From Opitutaceae bacterium (GTDB taxonomy: Bacteria > Verrucomicrobiota > Verrucomicrobiia > Opitutales > Opitutaceae): a stretch of 64,000 nt of DNA. The stretch lies in contig SXSC01000059.1 in the NCBI GenBank assembly GCA_005792355.1, positions 1-64,000 of the forward strand. The letters run 5' to 3'. Made by a program: the position numbers and the translations under genes. Within the stretch, counting starts at the first letter, position 1. Each line of letters begins with the position of its first letter. Shown here one piece after another: positions 37,005 through 46,284 of the stretch. The notes beneath the pieces were generated by a model. It made no database searches, was not told the origin of the DNA, and was given only the letters and a program-made list of their open reading frames with translations.

Positions 37005-37718
37005 TCAAACCGCTTTGCGGCGGGAGCGGCCCGGTTGGGCCGTCCGGCCCTTGAGGCGCGCCACCACGCTGGCAACGCCAAGTCGGGGACTGGTCAGCAC
37101 CGGCACCGGCGTCGGACCGAGCTCGGGCAGAATGGCCACCATGCTGCCCTGCGCACAAACCACGACATCAACCTTCTGCGCCAGCGCACGAATCGCCTCC
37201 AGCACCATGGCGTTGTGCCGCGCCCGATCGCCGCCCACGAGCTTTTCGAAGGCGCCCTTGACCAGACCGCGCGTGACGACGACGCGCTTTCGCATCCGCT
37301 TCGCCGTGGCCTCGATCAGCCGGCAGGTCGGACCGAGCGTGGTCTCGAGCGTCGCCACCACGCCGATCCGGGAGCCAATCCGGCACGCCTCCTCGGCCAT
37401 CGCGGTGTCCACCTTCACCACCGGCACCCGCACGGCACGCGCCGCGGCGTCCGCGGCCTCGCCGACCGACGAGCATTGGTTGAAAATCAACGACGCCCCG
37501 GCCAACTCCGCCGCCTGGTAGTAACCGCGCATGCGCCGGCGGACCGCCGGGGTCACACCCCCGTTGGCGAGGACCTCTTTGAGCAGGCTGTCATCCACGA
37601 TGTGGCGCAGTTCGAGGTCCGGACCGAGTTCCTGAAACAACTCGGTCAGGTGCTGGACCGAGACAAAGCTGGTGTGGACCAGAAATACCACGGGGACGGA
37701 TTTTTTTGAAGAAGGCAT
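37005..37718 (-). CDS. aspartate/glutamate racemase family protein
   Basis: LIFNQCSSVGEAADAA, VDTAMAEEACRIGSRIGVVATLETTLGPTCRLIE, VVVCAQGSM. Confidence 0.82.
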   Translation of the reverse strand: MPSSKKSVPVVFLVHTSFVSVQHLTELFQELGPDLELRHIVDDSLLKEVLANGGVTPAVRRRMRGYYQAAELAGASLIFNQCSSVGEAADAAARAVRVPVVKVDTAMAEEACRIGSRIGVVATLETTLGPTCRLIEATAKRMRKRVVVTRGLVKGAFEKLVGGDRARHNAMVLEAIRALAQKVDVVVCAQGSMVAILPELGPTPVPVLTSPRLGVASVVARLKGRTAQPGRSRRKAV

Positions 37719-37734
37719 GGTGGCAAGGTCCGAC

Positions 37735-39030
37735 TCAGATGATCTTCAGCTGCGAAAGGATGGATTTCACCGCCTCAAATCCGCCGTAGAGGGCCAGAAC
37801 GAAGAGGAAGGCCATGACCGCGTTGTCCCACCAACGGTTGCAATACTCCGCCCCGATAAATGAGGCGCGGGCGGTGATGCACCAGAGCCCTCCGGCCAGA
37901 GCCGGGATCAAGACGACCGAGAAGGAATTTGCCAAAATGGTCAGGGAAACGAACTCCGCCTGGCCCATCCACACCAGCGGAGAAATCAGGATCCACAGCA
38001 CCACGATCCGGTAGATGCGGTGGTCGCGAAAATCGCCCGGCAGCGGCACGTCGTTTCCCGCCCGCCAGCGCAACCAGGCGTGGGTCGCCAGGCAGCCCAG
38101 CCCCATGCCGGCGCCCACGATCGAGGTGAAGATGGCGGCGAACACGCCGAGGAGAAACAGGAGCCGTCCCGCCTGGCCGAGGACACCGCCCAGGAGTGAC
38201 GCCAGGTCGTCCACCGAGCTGATGGTCCCCCCTTTGCCGTGCACGAGCTCGGCCCCGAGGGTCCAGACCGCGAGGTTGAAGACGATCATCACGACCACCG
38301 CGACCAGGAAGTCGTAATTTTGGACACGCCGATACTGGGGCCCGCGCCAGCCCTTTTGATCCAGGAAGTAGGGATAGACGAGGTTTACCAGCGAACCGCC
38401 CACCGCTCCCACCATCCCGATCGCCACGAGCAACGCGCTGAACGGACCGTGTTGCCGCGGGATTTCAAAGGTAAAAACCCCCTTGACGACCCCCATCGGA
38501 TCGACGCCGACCCAGAGCGCGCACCCCAGCAGCGAGACCGCCAGCACTCCCACGAAGACCTTGAACAAATTCTCGAAGCGCGCGTAGGACGGCCGGAAAA
38601 CCAAAGAAAGACTGATCGCCACCCAGATGATCTCCCAGAGCCATTTGGAGCCTCCCACTCCGGCGAGATCACGCGTGATTTCCGCAATTCCCGCCAGCAT
38701 GTAGCAATTGCTCAGGTGTCCCCACAGCAACACCGCGACAAAGAGAAACGGCGCGTACAGCCAGTGCAGCCGCGCGAGACCGTCTAGCACCCCCTCGCCC
38801 CTCGGGTTGCACAGCTGATAACGGGCGATGAGTGAAACAAACAAATACCGCACCAGCAACGCGACCACCATCGCCCACATGAGCGCGTAACCATAGTTTC
38901 CTCCCGCGACCCCGGCGGCGACGATATCGCCCGCACCCAGCCAGGTGAGCACCGCGACAAAGCCGGGGCCAAAGGAGCGAAGATACTCCCAAAATCCCTT
39001 GGGGACGGGGGCGAGTGCAGGGCGATCCAT
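37735..39030 (-). CDS. Nramp-family-like transporter with non-canonical metal-site motifs
   Basis: Multi-TM; GPGFVAVLTWLGAGDIVAAGVAGGNYGYALMW aligns to Nramp TM1 (canonical DPGN); TM6 region IGMVGAVGGSLVNLVYPY in place of MPH. Confidence 0.8.
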   Translation of the reverse strand: MDRPALAPVPKGFWEYLRSFGPGFVAVLTWLGAGDIVAAGVAGGNYGYALMWAMVVALLVRYLFVSLIARYQLCNPRGEGVLDGLARLHWLYAPFLFVAVLLWGHLSNCYMLAGIAEITRDLAGVGGSKWLWEIIWVAISLSLVFRPSYARFENLFKVFVGVLAVSLLGCALWVGVDPMGVVKGVFTFEIPRQHGPFSALLVAIGMVGAVGGSLVNLVYPYFLDQKGWRGPQYRRVQNYDFLVAVVVMIVFNLAVWTLGAELVHGKGGTISSVDDLASLLGGVLGQAGRLLFLLGVFAAIFTSIVGAGMGLGCLATHAWLRWRAGNDVPLPGDFRDHRIYRIVVLWILISPLVWMGQAEFVSLTILANSFSVVLIPALAGGLWCITARASFIGAEYCNRWWDNAVMAFLFVLALYGGFEAVKSILSQLKII

Positions 39031-39120
39031 CGAAGTGTTTTTCAGGGGAGATCTTGCGCGGCGAGCGGGGGCGCGGTCCCAGATAAGGGGTGACCGACGA
39101 CGCAAAACCCTGACAGTTGT

Positions 39121-39143
39121 GTCAACTCATATTATGAGTTGAC
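39121..39143. promoter_or_regulatory. perfect palindromic operator candidate for the adjacent GntR regulator
   Basis: gtcaactcat-att-atgagttgac (10-bp perfect arms) in divergent intergenic region between 39030(-) and 39315(+). Confidence 0.75.
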
Positions 39144-39314
39144 GCTTTGGGTCCGCGCTTTAGGAACTCCGTCGCCCCCCAAGTCGGAATCGCTGGCGTG
39201 GGTGGCCTTTGCTCCATTGCCGGGAAAGTTCGATACCCTTTTGAAACTCTTGGAAATAACCTCTTGCAGCCGGAAATCCGCGGTGTTCGTCACGCGAATT
39301 GGCGCAGACCGAAA

Positions 39315-40055
39315 ATGAGCACGTTGATCAAATCCGTCTCCGTCGTCGATGCGATCGAGATCAGAATCAAGCAGATGGTCTCGAATGGCATGCTCAAGCC
39401 AGGAGAGCAGCTTCCCAGCGAACGCGAACTTCAGGCCGAGCTGGGGGTGAGCCGGCTCCCGCTGCGCGAGGCGCTGGCGAGACTGCAGGCGCTCGGGCTC
39501 ATTCGGATTCGGCACGGCAAAGGTGCGTTTGTGGAGCGGAATGTGAGCCGCACCGCCATGTCGGATGTATTGATTACTTTTTTCCCGCATCAGAGCGCGG
39601 ACCGCCTGCGCGATCTCGTGGAGGCTCGGGGGCTCCTGGAGAGCGAGTTCTCAGCGTTGGCGAGCCAGCGGGCCACGGTGCAGGAACTGGCCGGCCTGGA
39701 GGAGTTGCTGCGGTCGGAACCGGAGGCGGTGAAGAGCGCCGAAGCCTTCGCCGACCTCGACTACACTTTCCATCATCAGATCGCCACCCTCGCCGGGAAC
39801 AGTTTCTTGCTCTTGATGCACGAGGCGCTGGGCCCGCACATCCGTTCCTTCCTCCTCGCCTATGCGAGCACTGAGGATGACCGTTGCCGCGCCCAGGAAC
39901 GCAATCTGGCGCTGCTCGAGGCGATCAAGTCGAAGAAACCCAAGGTTGCCGCGGAAATGGCCCGCGATCATCTCAAGCCCTGCCTCAAGTCGATGATGAA
40001 AATGACGGCGGCGAAGGCCGAGCTGCCGGAGCTTCCTGTCGCGGCCAGCGCGTAG
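39315..40055 (+). CDS. FadR/GntR family transcriptional regulator (FCD domain)
   Basis: wHTH: LKPGEQLPSERELQAELGVSRLPLREALARLQALGLIRIRHGKGAFV; FCD: ADLDYTFHHQIATLAGN. Confidence 0.93.
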   Translation: MSTLIKSVSVVDAIEIRIKQMVSNGMLKPGEQLPSERELQAELGVSRLPLREALARLQALGLIRIRHGKGAFVERNVSRTAMSDVLITFFPHQSADRLRDLVEARGLLESEFSALASQRATVQELAGLEELLRSEPEAVKSAEAFADLDYTFHHQIATLAGNSFLLLMHEALGPHIRSFLLAYASTEDDRCRAQERNLALLEAIKSKKPKVAAEMARDHLKPCLKSMMKMTAAKAELPELPVAASA

Positions 40056-40281
40056 CCGGTGTAGCGGTTGTCGGCGGGGGTATTTTGGCCCAGCGTCAGG
40101 ATGATCAGGATGGCGACGACGAGGTGAGGCCTCGGCTTGAGGTGAAGCGGTGGAATCGGGCGGAAGCGAACTGCGTGGTCAGGGTTTGAGAGCCGTGGGC
40201 GCGGGCGCCTGCAACGGCGCGTGCCGGATCGAGGCAAATCCCGGCGGCGCCACCGTCCTCGCCAATCGGAGGGCGCCGAAG

Positions 40282-40306
40282 ACCTCAGGCCTTACCTTTC
40301 ACCTTT
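40282..40306 (+). repeat. left arm of inverted repeat flanking AAA ATPase gene
   Basis: acctcaggccttacctttcaccttt; 23/25 identical to reverse complement of 41735-41759. Confidence 0.85.
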
Positions 40307-40383
40307 GCGAAGAGGTTGCAGCCACCGGATGAGGACTGAGATTGGCCTTTTCAAACGTCCAGATTACGGCAGATTAGGCCCGC

Positions 40384-41709
40384 ATGAACGACCAACTTCA
40401 ACAGGTTATTCGGGACAAGCTTCTCGAAGCGGTGCAGACCGCGGCCCCTGACTTCACTCGCCGGTTGGTGGCCCTCCCGAAGGTGAAGAACAAGGCGGTC
40501 TGTGTCATCGGCATGAGGCGGGCGGGCAAGACCACGTTCCTGCACCAGTGCCGCGCGGATCTGATGGCCGCGGGGGTTTCGGCCGCTCAGCTCGTTTATT
40601 TCAACTTTGAAGATGAACGCCTCGCCGGGCTGGATGCCGCCCATCTGTCGCTGATTCCCGACACCCATTTGCGGCTGTTCCCGGCCACGGTGGAGCACCG
40701 GACGACATTTTTCTTCGACGAAATCCAGCGGGTGCCGGGCTGGGAAGTCTTCACGCGGCGACTGATGGACAGTGGCCATCATACGCTGTTTCTTTCCGGC
40801 TCGTCGGCCAAACTGCTGAGCCGCGAAATTGCCACCTCGATGCGCGGGAGGGGCTGGGAGATCGTGATCCATCCCTTTAGCTTCGCCGAGTTTCTCACGC
40901 ATCAGGGCCAGGCGGTGCCGGAGAATCCCGGCGAACTCACCAGCCGACAGTCCGCCGTGCTGGATCATCATTTCCTGCGCTACCTGGAAGCAGGTGGTTT
41001 CCCCGAGGCGCAGGGACTCTCCAAGCCGGAGCGCTGCGAACTGCTGCAAGGCTACGTGGACGTCGCCCTGCTGCGCGATGTCATCGAGCGCCACGGCATC
41101 ACGAATGTCGCCGCGCTGCGCCAGCTCGTGCGGCGGCTCCTCGGCAGTCCGGCGGGCTTGTTTAGCGGGCAGAAGTTTTTTTCCGACCTGAAGTCGCAAG
41201 GCATCGCGGTGTCGCGCGAGACGGTGCACGACCTGCTCGCTCACCTGGAGGATGCCTGCCTGCTGCAAAGCGTCCCGGTGGCCACGGACTCGGAAAAGCG
41301 ACGCAACGTGAATCCGCGCAAGTGTTATCCCGTGGACACCGCTTTGATCCACGCCTTCGACCGCAGCGGACGTCCGAACTCGGGTCATGCGCTGGAGTCG
41401 GCGGTGTTTGTGGAACTGATGCGGCGCAAATACGAGGTCGGCTATGTGAAGACGGCCTCGGGCTACGAGGTGGACTTCCTCGCCCGCAGTCTGACGAATG
41501 AAGCGCTGCTCGTGCAGGTGTGCGCCGCGGTGGATGATCGCGCCACGCTGGAGCGGGAAGTCCGCGCGCTGCGCGAGGCGATGGTGGAGTATCCGCGCGC
41601 CCAGCCTCTCATCCTGACGCTGGAATCGCGACTGCCGCAACCCTCCGTGCCCAAACCGATCCGCCTCCTGCCTGCCTGGCAGTGGATGCTGGGCGGGGCC
41701 GGCGGGTGA
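40384..41709 (+). CDS. AAA ATP-binding protein (AAA_14 / DUF4143 type)
   Basis: Walker A CVIGMRRAGKTTFL, Walker B TFFFDEIQRVPGWE, C-terminal KYEVGYVKTASGYEVDFLAR nuclease-like region. Confidence 0.92.
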   Translation: MNDQLQQVIRDKLLEAVQTAAPDFTRRLVALPKVKNKAVCVIGMRRAGKTTFLHQCRADLMAAGVSAAQLVYFNFEDERLAGLDAAHLSLIPDTHLRLFPATVEHRTTFFFDEIQRVPGWEVFTRRLMDSGHHTLFLSGSSAKLLSREIATSMRGRGWEIVIHPFSFAEFLTHQGQAVPENPGELTSRQSAVLDHHFLRYLEAGGFPEAQGLSKPERCELLQGYVDVALLRDVIERHGITNVAALRQLVRRLLGSPAGLFSGQKFFSDLKSQGIAVSRETVHDLLAHLEDACLLQSVPVATDSEKRRNVNPRKCYPVDTALIHAFDRSGRPNSGHALESAVFVELMRRKYEVGYVKTASGYEVDFLARSLTNEALLVQVCAAVDDRATLEREVRALREAMVEYPRAQPLILTLESRLPQPSVPKPIRLLPAWQWMLGGAGG

Positions 41710-41734
41710 CCGTGGCAGAATCGGCACCGGCTGA

Positions 41735-41759
41735 AAAGGTGAAGGGTGAGGCCTGAGGT
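41735..41759 (-). repeat. right arm of inverted repeat flanking AAA ATPase gene
   Basis: aaaggtgaagggtgaggcctgaggt. Confidence 0.85.
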
Positions 41760-41899
41760 GTTCTGATTTCCCATTTGCGTTCTCATTTTACGGTTTTGCG
41801 CCACTTGACCAAACCGCGAATCTCGCCGATGAACGACGACACGCTCGCCCAGCAGCGGCACCCGGCGTCTCCAGTCACCCCATAGAACAGCAAAATCCG

Positions 41900-42019
41900 A
41901 TGGCAAAACTCCCCGGAAAATTGCGCGTCGCGCTGTTGGTCGCCAGCTGGAACCAATACGGGCGCGGCGTCATTGAAGGCGTCTGGCAACATGCGGAGAA
42001 CAACCATTGGATGCTCGAA
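41900..42019 (+). pseudogene. truncated XylR/LacI-like sugar-sensing regulator (N-terminal ~40 codons only)
   Basis: MAKLPGKLRVALLVASWNQYGRGVIEGVWQHAENNHWMLEMQPS resembles the start of XylR-type sensor domains; homology lost afterwards. Confidence 0.6.
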
Positions 42020-42116
42020 ATGCAGCCTTCGGCGGCGGACGGCTCGACCCCGTGCGACGTTGCGATCGGCGGGTCCGGCGCCTGCTTGACGTTGACGGAG
42101 CCGACCCCTCCAGCTC

Positions 42117-43970
42117 TCACCGCAGCCACTGCGGCAGCACGAGGCTGATCCACGGCACATAGGTGATGAGCAGCACGCCGATGAACCGCACCCCCAGCAG
42201 CGGCAGCACCGCGCGCGTCACCTCGGACATCGGCTTCTTCAGCCGGTAGGACGCCAGCAGCAGGTTCAACCCGACCGGCGGGGCCAGGAAGCTGAGTTCC
42301 ATGTTCGCCAGAAAGATGATGCCGAGATGCAGCGGATCGATGCCCAGCCGCGCGCCGATCGGCAGGAGCAGCGGAACCACCACCACGATGGCCGCGTAGA
42401 TCTCCACCAAGCTGCCCACAAACAGGAGCGCCACGTTCAGCCCGAGCAGGAACACCCAACGGGATTGCACGTGGACGGCCGACCATTCGGCGAGGCGATC
42501 CGGGATCTGCGCGTCGACCAGGAAATTCGTCAGCCCCAACGCCACGCCGAGGATCAGCAAGATTCCGCCGACGAGCGCGCCGGCCTCCGTCAACACACGC
42601 GGGCAATCGCGCAACACCCCAAGGTCGCGATGAATCACCACCGCGACCAGGAAAGCATAAAACGCCGTCACCGCCGCCGCCTCCACCGGGGTGGCCCAGC
42701 CGCCGAACAGCGCGATGATCGACACGACCGGCAGCAGCAGTTCCCATTTCGCCGCCCACAGGGCGCGGCCGGCCTCGCCGAGGTTGAACGATTGCTGGCC
42801 ATCCTTCGCCTTGCGGCAGGCCCACACGCCCCACACACCCGTCAGCGCAATCAGGAGCAGCGCCGGCACGAAGCCGGCGATAAACATCTCCTTGATGTCC
42901 ACCTTGGCGAGAATGGCATAAAGGATCACCGGCAGACACGGTGGCAGCAAGATGCCGAGCGAACCGGCTCCGGTTACCAGGCCGAGCGCGTCGCGTTCCG
43001 AGAAACGTGCCGCGATGAGCACGGGCATCAGCAGGGCGCCCAGCGCGAGAATCGTGACGCCCGATCCGCCGGTGAACGAGGTGAAGAACGCGCAGATCAA
43101 AGCGGTGGCGATCGCCGGGCCGCCGCGAAACCAGCCGACGAGGGCCTGAAACACCCGGACCAGACGGCGCGACGCCCCACCTTCCGCCATGAAGTAACCC
43201 GCGAGGGTGAACAGCGGGATGGAAGGCAGCGCGGGATTGGTCACGAGCCCGTAATGCTCGACCGACACCGCCGTGATCGGCACATCGCGGCCCCAGAAAA
43301 GGATCATCGCGGCCCCGCCGAGTGCGACGAAGATGGGCGCCCCGAGAACGGTGGCCGCAAACACCGCGGCCAGCGCGGGCAGGGTCAGGCTGGAAACCGC
43401 GACGGGCGGAAAAACGGCGGCGAGCACGAACGCCGCGGCGAGACCGACGGTGACGGCCCGGCGCATCCAGGTTTCCGCCACCCGCCAGATGATGCGGAGG
43501 CAGACCAGTCCGAAGCCGACGGGCATCGCGAGTTGGATGGTCCAGAGCGGAATGCCATAGGCGAGCGTCCCGCCGCCCTCCCGCTCCTGGAGCACAAACT
43601 GCAGGCTCGCGAGACACAGAAACGCGGTGACCGCCGCCCCCACGCCCGTGCTGAAGACGAGGGCCACACCCTTCCAGCGCCCGCGTAGCAGTGCCGGCGC
43701 CGTGGCGAGCGCGAGCAGCCGCCCATCCCGCGCGGCCACCACGCCGCCGATCATGCCGACCAGCAGTGTGAGGTGGCGCAGAAAATCCGGCGCGCTGGGA
43801 ATTCCGGTGGAAACTTTCCGCAGCCCGATCTCCGCCAGCGGCAGCACGACCATGATGGCGAGCAGCAGCGCGAGCGCGTGGTCCTCGACGAAATGCCACC
43901 ACCGGCGCGGGGCCGCCTCGCCGACGGGAGACGCGGCGATCACGGCGGAGTTCGTGTCCGCGGGGGTCAT
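42117..43970 (-). CDS. TRAP transporter fused permease (DctQ-DctM)
   Basis: N-terminal DctQ-like 4-TM, then DctM region GGSGVTILALGALLMPVLIAARFSERDALGLVTGAGSLGILLPP. Confidence 0.92.
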   Translation of the reverse strand: MTPADTNSAVIAASPVGEAAPRRWWHFVEDHALALLLAIMVVLPLAEIGLRKVSTGIPSAPDFLRHLTLLVGMIGGVVAARDGRLLALATAPALLRGRWKGVALVFSTGVGAAVTAFLCLASLQFVLQEREGGGTLAYGIPLWTIQLAMPVGFGLVCLRIIWRVAETWMRRAVTVGLAAAFVLAAVFPPVAVSSLTLPALAAVFAATVLGAPIFVALGGAAMILFWGRDVPITAVSVEHYGLVTNPALPSIPLFTLAGYFMAEGGASRRLVRVFQALVGWFRGGPAIATALICAFFTSFTGGSGVTILALGALLMPVLIAARFSERDALGLVTGAGSLGILLPPCLPVILYAILAKVDIKEMFIAGFVPALLLIALTGVWGVWACRKAKDGQQSFNLGEAGRALWAAKWELLLPVVSIIALFGGWATPVEAAAVTAFYAFLVAVVIHRDLGVLRDCPRVLTEAGALVGGILLILGVALGLTNFLVDAQIPDRLAEWSAVHVQSRWVFLLGLNVALLFVGSLVEIYAAIVVVVPLLLPIGARLGIDPLHLGIIFLANMELSFLAPPVGLNLLLASYRLKKPMSEVTRAVLPLLGVRFIGVLLITYVPWISLVLPQWLR

Positions 43971-44036
43971 GCGCGTTGGAACGGAGGCGCCCGGCGCGGA
44001 GTGCAAGACGTGTTTCGCCAGGTCGATGCGATTGCC

Positions 44037-44193
44037 GGTGGAGCCCGATGTCCCCATCGGGCTTTTCTTCGGGCGTCTGTCTTGCGCACGCCGCGGCACG
44101 TGCTCCTCGACCCACACGGAGCCCGGAGTTGGTCGAACGGGCAGGACCCGCGCCGGAGGTCGCACCAGCCCAATGGGGACATCGGGCTCCACC
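44037..44193. repeat. inverted pair of 27-nt hairpin-forming repeats (REPIN-like)
   Basis: 44037-44063 ggtggagcccgatgtccccatcgggct; 44167-44193 agcccaatggggacatcgggctccacc; arms 26/27 complementary, left arm also self-palindromic agcccgatg/catcgggct. Confidence 0.85.
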
Positions 44194-44314
44194 GTTCAGG
44201 GTTCTTGTTTCGAGAATGAAATCGGGGCTCGAACGAGGGGATTGGCCCTACCCGGGCCCCGTGGTGGAGGATTGATTTCATTCGTCGCGTCGGTCCAACA
44301 CCGGTAACTACGCT

Positions 44315-45340
44315 TCACGGCTTGCCGCCGGGCGGCGCGGCGCGGAATTCGGCCAGCACCGCCTGGACCTGATCGAAAATCTCCGCGGGCACGATCGGTC
44401 CGCGGATCATGGGATAGGATTGCGCCGCGAGGGCCTGCCAGGCGGCCACGATCGGCGGCGAGACCGCCTGGACCACGAGGCCGTTCTTCTTCATCGCCAC
44501 GATGGCTTCATCGTCCTCGGCGCGCGTCTGGGTGCGGATTTTTTCCGAGGCGGAGCTGGCGATCCCCTGCAGCTGCGCCCGCAGCGGCGGCGAAATTTTC
44601 TCCCAGACGTCCTTGCGCACGATCGCCGCACCGACGATGGGCACCCAGTTCAGATCGAGCATGAATTTCGCCTGCCGGTTGAATTGCAGGGCGTTGGCGA
44701 GAAACGGGGGCACCGGCACCACGTTGATCATTCCCGTGGTCAGGGCGGGAAGAATTTGCTCGGTCTCCAGACTGACCGGCTGGTAGCCAAGATCGCGCAT
44801 GATCTCCATCTGGCGCGGCACGCCCGCGAGGACGAACAGCTTCATTTTCTTGTAGTCGTCCGGCATGGCGCCCGGCTCCTTTGAGAAGTAGCGCACCCAC
44901 CCGGCGTCGCCCCAGAACAACACCTCGAAACCCTTCGCGCGCAGGCGCGACTCGAGTTCGCCGCGGATTTTTTCCCGCACGTGGTCCACCTCCCGCCAGT
45001 CGCGAAACATCATCGGCATCAATTGCAGGCTTGAGACGGACCGGTCGATCTCCGAGAGGCCGACCGCCGTCAGCAGGGCGGCGTTGATTTGCCGGGCACG
45101 CATCTTCTTCACGAGCAGCGGCTCACCGTCGGCCATGCCGGCGTAGATCGTCAGCTTCACCGCGGGACCGGACGCCTTTTGCCAGGCCGCGCGCATCTCC
45201 ATCAGGCTTTGGTGGCCGGAGGTGCCGACGGGCATGATCGTGGCAAGCTTGATTTCGACGGTCTCCGCCGGATAGGCGGCCGGCGCGACCCCCAGGGTCA
45301 GCGCCAGCATCAGCACGGCGGGCAGAAAGCTACGTTTCAT
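44315..45340 (-). CDS. TRAP transporter substrate-binding protein (DctP)
   Basis: Signal peptide; EIKLATIMPVGTSGHQSLMEMRAAWQKASG; EQILPALTTGMINVVPVPP. Confidence 0.9.
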   Translation of the reverse strand: MKRSFLPAVLMLALTLGVAPAAYPAETVEIKLATIMPVGTSGHQSLMEMRAAWQKASGPAVKLTIYAGMADGEPLLVKKMRARQINAALLTAVGLSEIDRSVSSLQLMPMMFRDWREVDHVREKIRGELESRLRAKGFEVLFWGDAGWVRYFSKEPGAMPDDYKKMKLFVLAGVPRQMEIMRDLGYQPVSLETEQILPALTTGMINVVPVPPFLANALQFNRQAKFMLDLNWVPIVGAAIVRKDVWEKISPPLRAQLQGIASSASEKIRTQTRAEDDEAIVAMKKNGLVVQAVSPPIVAAWQALAAQSYPMIRGPIVPAEIFDQVQAVLAEFRAAPPGGKP

Positions 45341-46284
45341 GGCGATTCTTTTGGAGCAGGGAGATTGGCATCGGGCAGAATCAGCTCGTCGGTGCGCGAA
45401 AGCAACCAGCGCGCGCGGCGTTGCATCACGAGATTGGCCAGCCGCCACTCCGGTCGCGCCTCGGCATCGATGGCGATCGCCCGTTTGAGCAGAGCCTGAA
45501 ATTCCACGCGATCCTGCTTCGGCACGGCCACCGCCTCGGCGAGACTGACCAACGGCCCGGCCTGCGCGCCGGCGCACAACTCCATCGCGCGTTCGAAGTG
45601 CCGCCGCGCCCGGGCCGCCGGATCGCCGGGGGCGCCCTGCCGCGCCATCTCATACTGGATCAGCAGCACGTGGATCGCACCGGCATCGAAGCTCTCGTTC
45701 AGCTCCAGCGCGCGGTCGATCAGGGCTTCGACCCGCACCTGATCGGCGATTAGATCCGCGTTGTCCTTGGAGAGCGTGATCGCCGCGCCCCAGGCGGCGG
45801 CGGTCCAGAAAAGCAGCGGCACATCGTCGGCGACCGCGGCGCGCACGGCCGCTTTCGGGTCGGCGCGGAGCTGCTGGGTGATCCCGGCGTGGGTCGACTC
45901 CAGCCCGCGCAGCCCGTGGTCGCGCGCACGCAGGTAAAGCCGCCGCGCGCGGATGCGCAGCACGCTGGCGCCGGCGAAATCCTGGTCGGCCAGGAGGTCG
46001 GCATCCTGTTCCAAAAACGCCAAAGCGTACTGGGTAAAACCGCTCGCGGCGGCCAGCCGCAGCCCGCGATGCGCCGGAGTTTCGGCCAGGAGGCTCTCCA
46101 TCAGTTTCAAGCTGAACGGGGCCGCGGCGCGGACCAGTTCGGGATCATCGTCGGACGCGAACCCCGCGCCCCCGCCCGCCAGCGCGTCGCCAAGCGTGCT
46201 CACCGCGGTCTGCTTCAGCGTGCCGCAACCGGTCCCCGCGAGGAGCAGGAGCGCAACCACTGCGGCGGAAAAGCCGGGTTTCAC
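45337..46284 (-). CDS. TRAP transporter TatT component family lipoprotein
   Basis: GTG start; lipobox LLAGTGCGT; TatT-like helical repeats; ATGA overlap with DctP start. Confidence 0.8.
   Translation of the reverse strand: MKPGFSAAVVALLLLAGTGCGTLKQTAVSTLGDALAGGGAGFASDDDPELVRAAAPFSLKLMESLLAETPAHRGLRLAAASGFTQYALAFLEQDADLLADQDFAGASVLRIRARRLYLRARDHGLRGLESTHAGITQQLRADPKAAVRAAVADDVPLLFWTAAAWGAAITLSKDNADLIADQVRVEALIDRALELNESFDAGAIHVLLIQYEMARQGAPGDPAARARRHFERAMELCAGAQAGPLVSLAEAVAVPKQDRVEFQALLKRAIAIDAEARPEWRLANLVMQRRARWLLSRTDELILPDANLPAPKESP

Noticed and set aside
35613-37709. 698-aa plus-strand ORF
   Set aside because: Antisense to the TonB receptor and racemase, which have clear homology; compositional artefact.
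41875-44115. 746-aa minus-strand ORF overlapping the TRAP permease
   Set aside because: Alternative frame of the DctQM gene; the 42117-43970 frame has the family motifs and TM pattern.
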